Notes: generated from the sequence alone by a model not told the origin. Shown: positions 17,103 through 26,219, numbered from the stretch's first letter. The stretch is 64,000 bases of DNA from Fictibacillus arsenicus (GCF_001642935.1 NZ_CP016761.1:930001-994000), one strand, 5' to 3'. Numbers and translations: made by a program.

Positions 17103-17323
17103 AACTCTTTTCTAAAAGATTGTTGCCACTGAGAGATTTTGCCCGAAAATCTTCATTGCATAGTTAATTGGAGCGAAAGGACGAGACTCCTGCAGGATGA
17201 GTGGTACAGGTGAGACCACTCAATGTCGCGAGGCGACGAGGGGGCTCACCGGCCACCCTACGGAAAGCGAGTCCTGTAGCGGAAATTAACCTCTTACATA
17301 CAACAAAGTTTACAAAAACAGCT
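17103..17323 (+). mobile_element. MITE-like structured repeat, copy 4 (+ orientation)
   Basis: About 221 bp, from CTCTTTTCTAAAAGATTGTTG to ACAAAAACAGCT. The apical hairpin reads GTCGC-GAG-GCGAC rather than GGTGC/GCACC, a compensated change. GGTGAGACCACTC pairs with GAGGGGGCTCACC. The right end abuts the A-tract that is the T-tract of the minus-strand terminator at 17324-17354. No target duplication is recognisable. Confidence 0.85.
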
Positions 17324-17354
17324 AAAAAAATACACCTCAGAAGAGATGCATTTT
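17324..17354 (-). terminator. Terminator of the minus-strand membrane gene at 17353
   Basis: Read on the minus strand, ATGCATCTC pairs with GAGGTGTAT (two G-T pairs) around TTCT and is followed by seven Ts. The T-tract touches repeat copy 4. Confidence 0.75.
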
Positions 17355-18015
17355 AAGCTGAATGTGTAAGTTGTTTTTCTTTTTTCGGAAATATGGTATA
17401 CGACAATGAAATGACAAAATCAATGGCAAGAATGAGAGCCCATATACGGGTAACGTTATTGGCTGTATCATTTTTATAGAACAAATCTGTCTCCTCCTGG
17501 TCATACCAATCTTCAAACAGGGTATCGAGCTGAATAGATGAAACAGCATCAGATAAACCAAACATAAAAAAGAACAATACCTGGAAAGCTGTGAAAACAA
17601 GTAAATGTCCAAATAAGTTTTTTCTTTCTTGTTTAGCATGTTCTACTCCATAAAGCGGTTTTACGCTCGCTATTTCAGGTTCTGACAGCCCGCGCCAATT
17701 TGCCACTTTTCGCTGTATAAAACTATCAAGTTTTTGAAAATCACTTTTTCCATAAAGAAATGCATACGCGATTACAATTAAAATGATGATTTGATAAGCA
17801 GAAAATTCGCCTGTCCTCAAATAATCGAAATAACCCATCGTAGCAATCCATAAATCATTTACGATAAATAATACAAAGAAAGCGGTGCTCAGTCTTTTCA
17901 GGTTAAACCAGTATCTTACAACCAAAAACGAAAGAGTAGATACCCAGAAAATGACTTCTGCTAGAATAAGAAACGCCCACTTATTGTCCAAAACAAAATC
18001 CACTGAAGTCCGCAT
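17353..18015 (-). CDS. Integral membrane protein, function unknown
   Basis: The 220-residue protein has six likely transmembrane segments (about 13-33, 38-57, 72-89, 136-155 and 190-207, plus a weaker one). A long cytoplasmic loop carries KLDSFIQRKVANWRGLSEPEIASVKPLYG. I recall similar uncharacterised Bacillus proteins but no function. It is monocistronic and divergent from the gene at 18249, with a 230-bp AT-rich spacer holding both promoters. Confidence 0.7.
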   Translation of the reverse strand: MRTSVDFVLDNKWAFLILAEVIFWVSTLSFLVVRYWFNLKRLSTAFFVLFIVNDLWIATMGYFDYLRTGEFSAYQIIILIVIAYAFLYGKSDFQKLDSFIQRKVANWRGLSEPEIASVKPLYGVEHAKQERKNLFGHLLVFTAFQVLFFFMFGLSDAVSSIQLDTLFEDWYDQEETDLFYKNDTANNVTRIWALILAIDFVISLSYTIFPKKEKQLTHSA

Positions 18016-18248
18016 CCTCTCAAATATGGTATTTAATTTCCAATAATCAGAATACCACTTCTAAATGGATAAGTCTCCTATCAAATGTATCAAATTATAA
18101 AAAGTCATGTAACAAACTGATTGTATATAAGCACTTTTTTAATTAATATCATACAAATGCTCTTCTTCTTATAAGGTTAAAATAACAAGTTTATTCTAAA
18201 TTCCTTTTTATGGTAAAATGAAAAGAGCAAAGAAAAGAGGGGACATGC

Positions 18249-18560
18249 ATGTATTCTGACTTTAGTGATGAGCTTCGCAGGATTCGGATCACATTAATCG
18301 TGATTGCGATAATAATGGTATTCTTACCGGGCAGCAGCAATGTCACAGTTGACCATAATTACGACGATATGTCATACCAAGGAAGTAAATTTCATAAAAA
18401 CCTTGTTCCGCTTGGAAATGGGTATTTTGGTTTGTTTAGCGGAGATACGGAATTGAAGGATGACAATGAAATGAAAGTCTATTTCTATGATGAAAAAGAA
18501 AACAAAATGATGCTTATGAGAGAGGTGAATCTGGATACGGTAGAATTGGCTGCAGAATAA
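18249..18560 (+). CDS. Small membrane-anchored hypothetical protein
   Basis: The 103-residue protein has one hydrophobic helix at about 13-27 (ITLIVIAIIMVFLPG) and a soluble remainder rich in acidic residues. A GAGGGG site lies eight bases before the ATG, and a strong terminator follows at once. I recognise no family. Confidence 0.6.
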   Translation: MYSDFSDELRRIRITLIVIAIIMVFLPGSSNVTVDHNYDDMSYQGSKFHKNLVPLGNGYFGLFSGDTELKDDNEMKVYFYDEKENKMMLMREVNLDTVELAAE

Positions 18561-18562
18561 AA

Positions 18563-18594
18563 AAAGTGCTTGAGAACACTTTCTCAAGCACTTA
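18563..18594. terminator. Bidirectional terminator before uppP
   Basis: AAGTGCTTGAGAA pairs perfectly with TTCTCAAGCACTT around CACT. A-tracts and T-rich flanks on the two sides suit both converging genes. Confidence 0.88.
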
Positions 18595-18598
18595 TATT

Positions 18599-19408
18599 TT
18601 AGAAATACAACACAATAAACAATCCAGCGACAAGACAATATAAAGCAAAATAACCAAGGTTGCCGCGCTTCATAATCCCCATGAACCACTTTAGTGAAAA
18701 GTAGGAGAAGATGAGAGATGCAATAAATGCACCTGCATAAGGCAATGCCATCTCACTGAAGTTAGATGATCCAGCGATGTCTCCTATAGATAATAAAAAG
18801 GTTCCAAGACTTACAGGTATATATAAGAAGAAGGAGAAACGAAGGGCTGTATCCTGTTTCATGCCGAGCGCCATACAGGCTACAATCGTTGCTCCTGAAC
18901 GGCTGATTCCGGGAATCAACGCAACAGCTTGTGCGAATCCAACGATAACAGCATCTTTTACAGTCAGGCTTTTATCTCCCTTATATCCTTTTAAATTTCG
19001 AATTAAATACAATGCAACTGCTGTTGCAAGCAGGGCAAAGCCAACTTGCTGGATTCCTTTTAAATGTTCTCCAATCATTTCTTCAAAAAGAATACCGAGA
19101 ACCGCAACTGGAATGGTCGCAAGTACTAAATAAACAGAGAACATAAAATCCGATTTATATTCTTCCTTACGAGTGGATAAATAAGCGAACGTATTCTTAA
19201 TAAGCTCATATAGGTCATGTTTATAAACAAGCAGAACAGCCAGAAAGGAAGCGAAGTTAACAAGCACCTCAAAGTTTAAGTCCTTCACTTCAATACCCAT
19301 AAAGTATTGAACGATTACGAGATGGCCGCTTGAAGATACAGGGATAGGTTCAGTGAAACCTTGAACCATACCGAAAAAAATGTAAATCAATAGTTCTTTT
19401 AAATCCAT
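18599..19408 (-). CDS. uppP: Undecaprenyl-diphosphatase (BacA/UppP type)
   Basis: The 269-residue polytopic membrane protein carries the two BacA signatures: GMVQGFTEPIPVSSSGHL (about 12-29) and ALIPGISRSGATI (about 161-173). It dephosphorylates undecaprenyl pyrophosphate to recycle the lipid carrier of wall synthesis, and members confer bacitracin tolerance. The ATG at 19408 gives the usual N-terminus (MDLKELLIYIFFG); the GTG at 19420 overlaps the AAAGGTGA ribosome site. It is monocistronic. Confidence 0.93.
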   Translation of the reverse strand: MDLKELLIYIFFGMVQGFTEPIPVSSSGHLVIVQYFMGIEVKDLNFEVLVNFASFLAVLLVYKHDLYELIKNTFAYLSTRKEEYKSDFMFSVYLVLATIPVAVLGILFEEMIGEHLKGIQQVGFALLATAVALYLIRNLKGYKGDKSLTVKDAVIVGFAQAVALIPGISRSGATIVACMALGMKQDTALRFSFFLYIPVSLGTFLLSIGDIAGSSNFSEMALPYAGAFIASLIFSYFSLKWFMGIMKRGNLGYFALYCLVAGLFIVLYF

Positions 19409-19604
19409 ATGTAAGTTCACCTTTCAATCTTAGAAATCAACGTAAATATAACATTTAAAAAAAAGAAAAGAAAATGTGACCTCTAATTTTTTCGGGAAAA
19501 ATTTTGGCTGAAAGATATGGAAAGTCGTTTTTTCAGTCAGTTCCTGTATTTTATGATATACTTTTCTAAATAAATAAAATTTATAAACCCTAGGAGGTGA
19601 CAAC

Positions 19605-19631
19605 TTATATTCCAGAGTGTTTGGGGTATAA
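19605..19631 (+). promoter_or_regulatory. Hairpin next to the ribosome site of the CorC-type gene
   Basis: TTATATTCC (19605-19613) can pair with GGGGTATAA (19623-19631) across a nine-base loop, ending at the AAGGAG ribosome site. A second AGGAGGTG sits just upstream (19592-19599) with no start codon at usable spacing. It could modulate translation. I do not recognise a known riboswitch. Confidence 0.3.
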
Positions 19632-19640
19632 GGAGTCTTT

Positions 19641-20999
19641 TTGGACAGTTTGACCTTATTGAAATTATTTGCAGTAGCCGTATTAATTCTACTAACAGCT
19701 TTTTTCGTAGCAGCAGAGTTTGCGATCGTAAAGATCCGGAAATCACGGATCGATCAGCTAGCCGAAGAAGGAAACAAGCGTGCGATTGCCGCCCAGAAGG
19801 TCATTGAGAACCTGGATGGGTCACTATCAGCGTGTCAGCTAGGGATTACAATCACAGCTTTAGGACTTGGCTGGTTGGGTGAACCAACTGTAGAAGCCAT
19901 ACTCGGTCCGGTATTTAAAAGCATGGAATTAAGCTCGGCAGTTGTTCATACTCTGTCATTTGCTATTGCCTTTTCATCTATTACTTTTTTACATGTGGTT
20001 CTTGGTGAACTAGCACCAAAAACGGTAGCGATTCAAAAAGCTGAGTCAATTAGCTTGATGCTATCACCTGCTTTGATTGGTTTCTACAGAGTGATGTATC
20101 CATTCATTTGGTTCTTAAATGGCAGTGCACAGCTTCTAGTGAGAATGTTTGGTTTGAAGCCAGCTTCAGAACATGACATGGCACATACAGAAGAAGAGCT
20201 CCGTTTAATTTTGAGTGAGAGCTACAAAAGTGGTGAAATCAACAAGTCTGAATTCAGCTATGTAGAAAAAGTATTTGAATTTGATGACAGAACTGCAAAA
20301 GAGATTATGGTCCCTCGTACAGAGATGGTTTGTATGTATCTTGATAATACAATGCAGGAAAACATCGACATCATTGCTGAAGAAAAATATACACGTTACC
20401 CAGTCGTGGGTGAAGATAAAGATAATGTGCTTGGTATGGTTAATGCAAAAGAAGTATTCTTTGATCTGATTAAAGGAAAGGAATATCCACTTGAGCATTA
20501 TATAAGGCCAACACTTAGCGTTTTTGAAAATACACCAATTAAAGAAACATTGTTAAAGCTACAGAAAAAAGGCTTTCATATGGCTGTCCTTGTTGATGAA
20601 TATGGAGGTACAGCAGGTATCGTAACCATTGAAGATATTTTGGAAGAACTTGTCGGTGAAATTCGAGATGAGTTTGACGAAGATGAATCTCCTATGATTC
20701 AAGCTATAAGCCCGAATGTGAAACACTTTGACGGAAAAGTGCTGATATCAGAAGTAAATGATATTTATGGACTTCAAATGGATGATAGTGAACTGGACAC
20801 GATTGGCGGATGGGTGCTGTCTCAGAATTCCGAGATTCAAGAACAGCAAGTTATCATATATGAAGGTTATGATTTCAAAGTAATTGAACTTGATGGACAC
20901 CAAGTTAAGAAAATTGAAATTTCTAAAAGAGACGTGGATCAAGAAAGTGATGCGTCAGTTAAAGATGCTGAACATACACTAATTGAAAAAGAAGCTTAA
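19641..20999 (+). CDS. CorC/HlyC (CNNM-type) transporter, MpfA/YhdP-like
   Basis: The 452-residue protein has an N-terminal DUF21 membrane domain (about 1-190, four helices, with the SACQLGITITALGLGWLGEP signature) and paired CBS domains (about 205-335, including KEIMVPRTEMV and VDEYGGTAGIVTIEDILEELVGEIRDE). A C-terminal CorC_HlyC domain follows (about 350-430). Bacillus relatives such as MpfA act in Mg2+ efflux. The start is a TTG behind AAGGAG. The gene is monocistronic with its own terminator. Confidence 0.9.
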   Translation: MDSLTLLKLFAVAVLILLTAFFVAAEFAIVKIRKSRIDQLAEEGNKRAIAAQKVIENLDGSLSACQLGITITALGLGWLGEPTVEAILGPVFKSMELSSAVVHTLSFAIAFSSITFLHVVLGELAPKTVAIQKAESISLMLSPALIGFYRVMYPFIWFLNGSAQLLVRMFGLKPASEHDMAHTEEELRLILSESYKSGEINKSEFSYVEKVFEFDDRTAKEIMVPRTEMVCMYLDNTMQENIDIIAEEKYTRYPVVGEDKDNVLGMVNAKEVFFDLIKGKEYPLEHYIRPTLSVFENTPIKETLLKLQKKGFHMAVLVDEYGGTAGIVTIEDILEELVGEIRDEFDEDESPMIQAISPNVKHFDGKVLISEVNDIYGLQMDDSELDTIGGWVLSQNSEIQEQQVIIYEGYDFKVIELDGHQVKKIEISKRDVDQESDASVKDAEHTLIEKEA

Positions 21000-21005
21000 G
21001 CCTTA

Positions 21006-21037
21006 AAAGATCAGTCAGAATTGACTGGTCTTTTTGT
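21006..21037 (+). terminator. Terminator of the CorC-type gene
   Basis: AAAGATCAGTCA pairs with TGACTGGTCTTT around GAAT, followed by TTTTTG. Confidence 0.88.
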
Positions 21038-21086
21038 TTACAAATCTCGTAGTCGGGTACGAATGTATAAAAGGAGGAGATGTACA

Positions 21087-21320
21087 ATGAAATCAATTAC
21101 TGTCGAGCTTGAATATGATGAAAGAGTATTGCATGAAGGGCGAGAAGTAGAATCAAAACTTAACGAGCAGCTGTATGGCACGGGCTTCCAAGTTATATCT
21201 GTGTCACACCATTCCTCTAATAAAGAACGTGAGAATCCGCCTATTAAAGATGATAAGGATTCATCTGGAGCAGGTGGACAGGCATCACCTGACAATGAAA
21301 AACCGCCAAATAAAAATTAA
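21087..21320 (+). CDS. Small hypothetical protein, 77 residues
   Basis: The soluble N-terminal half (KSITVELEYDERVLHEGREVESKLNEQLYG) suggests a small alpha/beta domain. The C-terminal half is disordered, rich in K, D, S, N and P. The ATG at 21087 is preceded by AAAGGAGGAGA, an excellent site, and a terminator follows three bases after the stop. I recognise no family. Confidence 0.65.
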   Translation: MKSITVELEYDERVLHEGREVESKLNEQLYGTGFQVISVSHHSSNKERENPPIKDDKDSSGAGGQASPDNEKPPNKN

Positions 21321-21322
21321 TA

Positions 21323-21348
21323 AAAGACGGGCATTGTCCGTCTTTTAT
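21323..21348 (+). terminator. Terminator of the 77-residue gene
   Basis: AAAAGACGG pairs with CCGTCTTTT around a seven-base loop, followed by ATCCTTTTTT. Confidence 0.8.
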
Positions 21349-21513
21349 CCTTTTTTATCGAAAATATTACAAAATAGCACAACTAATTTCCCAGGAAATC
21401 GACTAAAATTGACAGAATTTATTGATAAATCAACCGGCAAATTTATTATTTAGTTAATAAAACTTTTAAATACAAGTCATATAACTTGAAAAAATATAAA
21501 GGGGTTGAAGAAG

Positions 21514-21765
21514 ATGAAAAGTTCCCCGCATTACCGTTTTTTTCGAGTGATTTCAGGAGGTGATTTACTAGACATTGAAATATTCCAATATCCCCACAAA
21601 ACTACAGTGATTATCAGCATGCTCTACTATAAACAAGAGCACATCCTCATGGTCTCGCAAACAAATCCAGACAGAAGAACCGCAATAAGACTCGCGAGTT
21701 TTTCCTTTCTAAAAAGTAAGAACCTATACGAAAAAAAACTTAACATTCCTCCAGTACTTAGTTAA
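21514..21765 (+). CDS. Small hypothetical protein, 83 residues
   Basis: The basic soluble protein has a FRVISGGDLLDIEIFQYPHKTTVIISMLYYKQEHILMVSQTN core that reads as beta strands. The ATG at 21514 lies nine bases after AAAGGGG; the TTG at 21505 directly abuts that site. I recognise no family. The 21361-21497 region before it is AT-rich with no recognisable gene. Confidence 0.55.
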   Translation: MKSSPHYRFFRVISGGDLLDIEIFQYPHKTTVIISMLYYKQEHILMVSQTNPDRRTAIRLASFSFLKSKNLYEKKLNIPPVLS

Positions 21766-21870
21766 CTCTCCGGTATTTTCTGATTGTAATTTTTTTCAAC
21801 TTTAAGGAAATCATGTAAAAATTTCTTTATTTATAAAAGAACATAGGCTTATAATTTAGTTGATTAAATA

Positions 21871-21894
21871 AACGTCTATTGGAACAGACGTTTT
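21871..21894 (+). terminator. Terminator-like hairpin immediately upstream of the PAS kinase
   Basis: AACGTCT pairs with AGACGTT around ATTGGAAC, followed by TTTTG. It ends six bases before the kinase ribosome site GGAGGG, so it either ends the previous gene or lies in the kinase leader. Confidence 0.55.
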
Positions 21895-21910
21895 GCGACG
21901 GAGGGTGGAT

Positions 21911-23749
21911 ATGAGAATTCCAGAAGGTCATCCAGCAGCAGACGTACTAATTAGCCAAATTAAAAGATATGCAAAGAATTTTGAGCATTCTGAGACTCCT
22001 TTTCTAATCCAGGAAGACCGTAAGTGGATTTATGTAAACCCCGCAGCAACAAAGATTTTAGAAGCAGAAGAAGACATCATCGGTAAGCCAATCTGGGACT
22101 ATCTCCCCTCAGAAATACATGGTTTAGTCGAAGAAAGAATTCAGTCTTGTAAAAGTGGCGTTGTACCTATGCCTAGTGAACAGACATGGATTACTCAAAA
22201 AGGAAACCGTATTATCTTAGAAGTGATTGGATTCCCGCTCATGTTTTCATCAGATGCTACACAAATCATTATCCGGGATATCACGAAGCAAAAGCTTGAG
22301 AAGAAAGAAGCTTTAGATCACTTAAACCTAATTACAGAGAATATGATTGATATCATTGGACTGGTCAACGATAAGGGTGTTTTCACTTACTTGACCCCTT
22401 CTTATGAATGGGTTACTGGTTACTCACAAACTGAAGCAATCGGTACAACTCCTTTTACTTTAGTGCATTCTGAGGACCGTACATACGTGATCTCGGAATT
22501 TATGAGAATGATTTCTGAACAATCTCCTCTGACTGTAGAATACCGTTATCAGAAAAAAGATGGCTCATATATTTGGCTCGAATCACAGGGAACCCCAGTA
22601 AATGAAGAGAACTCCGTCCGATATGCCGTTGTGGCTACAAGGGATATTACAAAACGTAAAGAGGCAGAGTATGCCTTGAAAAAGAGTGAACATACTCACC
22701 GTATTATCCTTGAGCATAGCAACGATTTAATCTGTTTAATTGATTCTGAAGGAAAGTATATGTTTGCATCTCTTTCATATCAGAACATATTAGGCATCGA
22801 CCCGAAAACTTTACTTGGACTAGACGCATTTAAGTTTATTCATTGTGAAGATCATGCTTCCGTTCAGAAGTATATAGAACGTCTTGCTGCTTCAGAGGAT
22901 CTGCAACCGCTTGTATATCGGAAAATACATGCATCCGGAAAGGAAATTTTCCTTGAAGGTAAAGGGATGCCGATGCTTTCCGAAAACGGACAAGTTGAAG
23001 GGATTGTGTTTATTTCCAGAGATATCACGGAAAAGAAAAGGGCTGAAGAATATATACGCAACAGTGAAAAACTGGCTGTGTTAGGTGAACTTGCAGCAGG
23101 TGTAGCACACGAAATTCGTAATCCCCTCACATCTATCAAAGGGTTATTCAGCTTATTAAAGGACAGTGAGGTTGAAAAAGAGAAACAGTATTTTTATCAA
23201 GAAGTGATTTATGATGAATTGAACCGAATTGAACAGATTGTCAATGAATTTATGGCACTGGCAAAACCAGATGCACTTCAAATAGAGAAAGAAGTAAATC
23301 TTGTCCAGCTCCTGCAGGATACTGTCATGCTCCTGGCAACAGAAGCTAATCTATACAATGTTGAGATCCGTCTTTTATTCAAAGAGAAGACGTTGTTTGT
23401 ATCGTGTGAAAAGAATCAAATTAAACAAGTGTTTATAAACATCATAAAAAACGCGATTGAAGCGATGAGCAGTGGCGGAGTTTTAACGATCGGTATTGAA
23501 GAGGAGAAGGATGGAGCTGTTAAACTTATCTTTGCTGATACTGGAGTCGGTATTGAAGAAGAACGCCTGAAAACGATTGGTGTACCGTTCTTTACGAACA
23601 AAGAAAAAGGTATAGGTCTCGGTCTTACAATCAGTAATAAGATTATTACGGAACACCAAGGGAGTTTAAAAGTTGAAAGCATTCCTGGTCAAGGTACAAC
23701 TGTAGCTGTAACGCTAAAGAAAAATGCAAATAATAAAAAGCTGGTGTAA
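21911..23749 (+). CDS. Cytoplasmic sensor histidine kinase with three PAS domains (sporulation kinase-like)
   Basis: The 612-residue protein has no membrane segment. PAS domains lie at about 25-135, 145-260 and 268-385; each is followed by an xxRDITxxK linker (IIRDITKQK, ATRDITKRK, ISRDITEKK). HisKA follows with phospho-acceptor His400 in VAHEIRNPLTS. The ATPase domain has NIIKNAIEAM, FADTGVGI and GLGLTI. The architecture matches Bacillus soluble sporulation kinases that feed the Spo0F/Spo0A phosphorelay. No response regulator is adjacent, as is usual for such orphan kinases. The ATG at 21911 follows GGAGGG. Confidence 0.88.
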   Translation: MRIPEGHPAADVLISQIKRYAKNFEHSETPFLIQEDRKWIYVNPAATKILEAEEDIIGKPIWDYLPSEIHGLVEERIQSCKSGVVPMPSEQTWITQKGNRIILEVIGFPLMFSSDATQIIIRDITKQKLEKKEALDHLNLITENMIDIIGLVNDKGVFTYLTPSYEWVTGYSQTEAIGTTPFTLVHSEDRTYVISEFMRMISEQSPLTVEYRYQKKDGSYIWLESQGTPVNEENSVRYAVVATRDITKRKEAEYALKKSEHTHRIILEHSNDLICLIDSEGKYMFASLSYQNILGIDPKTLLGLDAFKFIHCEDHASVQKYIERLAASEDLQPLVYRKIHASGKEIFLEGKGMPMLSENGQVEGIVFISRDITEKKRAEEYIRNSEKLAVLGELAAGVAHEIRNPLTSIKGLFSLLKDSEVEKEKQYFYQEVIYDELNRIEQIVNEFMALAKPDALQIEKEVNLVQLLQDTVMLLATEANLYNVEIRLLFKEKTLFVSCEKNQIKQVFINIIKNAIEAMSSGGVLTIGIEEEKDGAVKLIFADTGVGIEEERLKTIGVPFFTNKEKGIGLGLTISNKIITEHQGSLKVESIPGQGTTVAVTLKKNANNKKLV

Positions 23750-23778
23750 CCATAGTGTGGTTAATCCAGCTTTATTTT
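23738..23778 (+). terminator. Terminator of the PAS kinase gene
   Basis: AAAGCTGG pairs with CCAGCTTT, and TAACCA with TGGTTA inside it, followed by ATTTTTTCC. The left arm overlaps the last codons of the kinase. Confidence 0.85.
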
Positions 23779-23781
23779 TTC

Positions 23782-24489
23782 CTAACAGATGGCGGTTTTC
23801 TTTTTTTGACCAAGTTTGCCTCGAGCTATAGCTTTTTCAATATACTCAGGCGCATACGGGACTTTGCAGGCTGTATTGCCGACATCAACATGCACTTTGC
23901 CTACATGCTCTGCGACTCTTCTTGCTTCTTCACTCAATGATGTTGTACAAATTCCTGCCGCCATTACAAAACTGTTCATCGTATAGCGGACACGATTTTG
24001 TTGTGTGTGGATTGTTTCTTCAACTTTCTTGAGGAGCTTCTGGATCTCTTTTAGATCAAGTTTGTCATCAGGAGTAATGGTCACATAATTTGCAAAGGTG
24101 CTCCAACCGCATGTGGCAATCATTTCATCATCAGACTTTATCCATTCACGGGCAAGTTCCAATGCATATTCACTTTCAGAGGCCACACCTGCAACCGTAT
24201 ATTCAGCCAGCATGTACCAATTTGCTTTTTTCACCCATTCTTGCAGCGTTTCTTTTTCTATTTTTTTAGGGTCTACGGTAAGACCTGCTAAATACATCGC
24301 GTCAAAATTACCAGTTTCATATAGTGAGAGGGCAAGTTCCTGATTCTTCTTCACATGTTTTACGAGTTTCTTCATGTCTCCGATCTTCACACCGTAAACG
24401 GACCCTTGTGCTCCATGACGTATCCAAGTGCTGCGGGTCTGTTCATTGCTCATTTCTTCAAGTTTAGTCATTACTTCTTCGAGTTTCAT
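23782..24489 (-). CDS. DNA alkylation repair protein (AlkD-like HEAT-repeat fold)
   Basis: The 235-residue, all-helical protein has landmarks RHGAQGSVYGVKIGDMKKLVK, LAGLTVDPKKIEKETLQEWVKKANWYMLAEYTVAGVASES and MIATCGWSTFANYV. These fit the AlkD-like family of HEAT-repeat alkylpurine glycosylases. Not every member is active, and the catalytic Asp/Trp/Arg set cannot be assigned safely from sequence alone. The ATG at 24489 follows GGGGTG at good spacing. It is monocistronic and converges on the kinase terminator. Confidence 0.82.
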   Translation of the reverse strand: MKLEEVMTKLEEMSNEQTRSTWIRHGAQGSVYGVKIGDMKKLVKHVKKNQELALSLYETGNFDAMYLAGLTVDPKKIEKETLQEWVKKANWYMLAEYTVAGVASESEYALELAREWIKSDDEMIATCGWSTFANYVTITPDDKLDLKEIQKLLKKVEETIHTQQNRVRYTMNSFVMAAGICTTSLSEEARRVAEHVGKVHVDVGNTACKVPYAPEYIEKAIARGKLGQKKKTAIC

Positions 24490-24611
24490 CGATTCACACC
24501 CCATTCAATTCCATTTTATCATTTTAAAAGTCTTCCACAATATGTTACGATTTTCCTGTTTAGGGGAATGGATGAAACGGTATAATTTCTGTGAATAATT
24601 AGGGGGTTCAT

Positions 24612-26027
24612 ATGAACGGAAAAATACATATGATGGCTGTGCTCTTGTTTTTATCATTAGCAATGCTTGCCGGATGTTCTGAATCAGAAGAAAAGGCTTC
24701 TGAAAAAGAGATTAATATTAAAACAGAAAAAACATCAGAAAAGAAAGAGCCAGAAAAGATTCCCGATGCGCCAAAAGAGCTGGAGGATATGATCAAACAA
24801 CAACCGGGTGTTTTGATGGAAAAATATATGGAACCTAAGCTGGAAGGATTAAGCGGCTGGGCAGGCTATGACTATATCAATTTCTATAAGGACGAGTTCC
24901 AGCCGTTAGCAGAAAAAGAGATTAAAAGTTACTTTTCAAAAAATAAAGATCTATCAAGTCAGGAGATTTACAATTATTTAGTCTATCAACTGGCATCAGG
25001 CCAGTATGAGTCTTATTATGAGCAATTGCTGTCTTATGAACACGGATACGAAATGCCCGAACTGCCATCTGGACCTGATGAAATTGAAGAAGAAAAGAAA
25101 CCTAAGAAAACGAATGTTGTCATTCTAGTTGATGCCAGCGGAAGTATGAAAGCGGAAGTTGATGGCGGGGTAAAGATGGACCTCGCAAAAGAAACGATAA
25201 AAAAGTTCACGAATGACCTTCCTGATGATACAAGTGTTTCACTATTTGCCTATGGACACATAGGGTCAGGGGATGATTCAGACAAAGCGAAATCGTGTGA
25301 GGGCATTGAGGAAGTATATCCGTTAAAAGTATATGAAGCAGCAGCGTTAGATGCATCGTTGAATTCTTTTAAAGCGAGTGGATGGACACCTCTAGCAGGA
25401 GCGATTGAAAAAGCAAATGAGCTGTTAAGCAAATATCCTGAGAGTGAGTACGAAAATATTGTTTATATCGTCAGTGATGGGGTGGAAACGTGCGGCGGAG
25501 ATCCAGTTGCAGCGGCAAATAAGCTGACAGACAAAAATACTAAAGCAAAGTTGAACATTATCGGCTTTGACGTTGATGATAAAGGTCAGCAGCAACTAAT
25601 GAAAGTAGCGGATGCAGGTAATGGAAAGTATGCCTCTGTTCGTGATAAAGCATCTCTCGAAGATCAGGTTCTGAAGAAATGGCGCCCGACGATCGGCCAG
25701 CTCGTTTGGACGCAGGGAGTAAGCGGTCAGGACTATATTGATGCACAAAAACGAATGAATGATATTTATAACCCTTTATTTCATATCTCTACGAACGAAG
25801 GAAATCGCATAAGAAATGCTGTATACTTTCTTCAGCAGAATAACCTTATTCCACGGGAGAAAGGGAATGAAGTTATTGATCTTGCAGACGCCAGCGCAGA
25901 ATTAAGAAATGAACATTTTAAGAAAATTAAAGAAGAAAAACAAGCTGAAGCTGAGCGTGTACAAAAAGACATTAACGCCAAAGTTGAGGCGTGGAAACAG
26001 CAATGGCGCGATGAAATTAATGAATAA
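24612..26027 (+). CDS. von Willebrand factor A domain lipoprotein
   Basis: The 471-residue protein has a lipoprotein signal peptide with lipobox LAGC (Cys22). A charged linker follows, then a VWA domain at about 168-350 with a complete-looking MIDAS start VDASGSM (Asp174, Ser176, Ser178), SGWTPLAGAI and IVSDGVETCGGD. A lysine- and glutamate-rich helical C-terminus ends the protein. It should sit on the outer face of the membrane and bind a partner or ligand through a divalent metal. The partner is unknown. It is a single gene with its own terminator. Confidence 0.87.
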   Translation: MNGKIHMMAVLLFLSLAMLAGCSESEEKASEKEINIKTEKTSEKKEPEKIPDAPKELEDMIKQQPGVLMEKYMEPKLEGLSGWAGYDYINFYKDEFQPLAEKEIKSYFSKNKDLSSQEIYNYLVYQLASGQYESYYEQLLSYEHGYEMPELPSGPDEIEEEKKPKKTNVVILVDASGSMKAEVDGGVKMDLAKETIKKFTNDLPDDTSVSLFAYGHIGSGDDSDKAKSCEGIEEVYPLKVYEAAALDASLNSFKASGWTPLAGAIEKANELLSKYPESEYENIVYIVSDGVETCGGDPVAAANKLTDKNTKAKLNIIGFDVDDKGQQQLMKVADAGNGKYASVRDKASLEDQVLKKWRPTIGQLVWTQGVSGQDYIDAQKRMNDIYNPLFHISTNEGNRIRNAVYFLQQNNLIPREKGNEVIDLADASAELRNEHFKKIKEEKQAEAERVQKDINAKVEAWKQQWRDEINE

Positions 26028-26028
26028 T

Positions 26029-26068
26029 AAAATGGACCGAATTTCTTATGAAATCCGGTCCATTTATA
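26029..26068. terminator. Bidirectional terminator after the VWA gene
   Basis: AAATGGACCG and CCGGTCCATTT pair, with TTTC/GAAA extending the stem. It overlaps the stop codon of the small minus-strand gene at 26064. Confidence 0.85.
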
Positions 26069-26219
26069 TGCCGTCAAACATTTTCCAAATGCCTCTTCCA
26101 AGCAATCGGATCATCCCAATCAACAACTCTGGAACAAAGAACAATACATCACATAAGAAATCAAACCAAGTGTAATGCTGGTACTGTTCCTTTCTTTTTT
26201 TCCTTCGCTTAAAAGCCAT
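26064..26219 (-). CDS. Small membrane-associated protein, 51 residues, unrecognised
   Basis: A complete 51-codon frame starts MAFKRRKKRKEQYQ, a strongly basic N-terminus. A hydrophobic segment follows (FDFLCDVLFFVPELLIGMI, about 19-37) and then LGRGIWKMFDGI. AAGGAACAGGTG provides a ribosome site, and a second ATG directly precedes this one (26222). The stop lies in the bidirectional terminator, so the frame is bounded like a real gene. The basic/hydrophobic layout suggests an inner-membrane peptide. The function is unknown. Confidence 0.6.
   Translation of the reverse strand: MAFKRRKKRKEQYQHYTWFDFLCDVLFFVPELLIGMIRLLGRGIWKMFDGI

Noticed and set aside
19590-19640. Known Mg2+ riboswitch (M-box) before the CorC-type gene
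   Set aside because: The leader is too short and lacks the conserved M-box helices; only a simple hairpin next to the ribosome site is visible.
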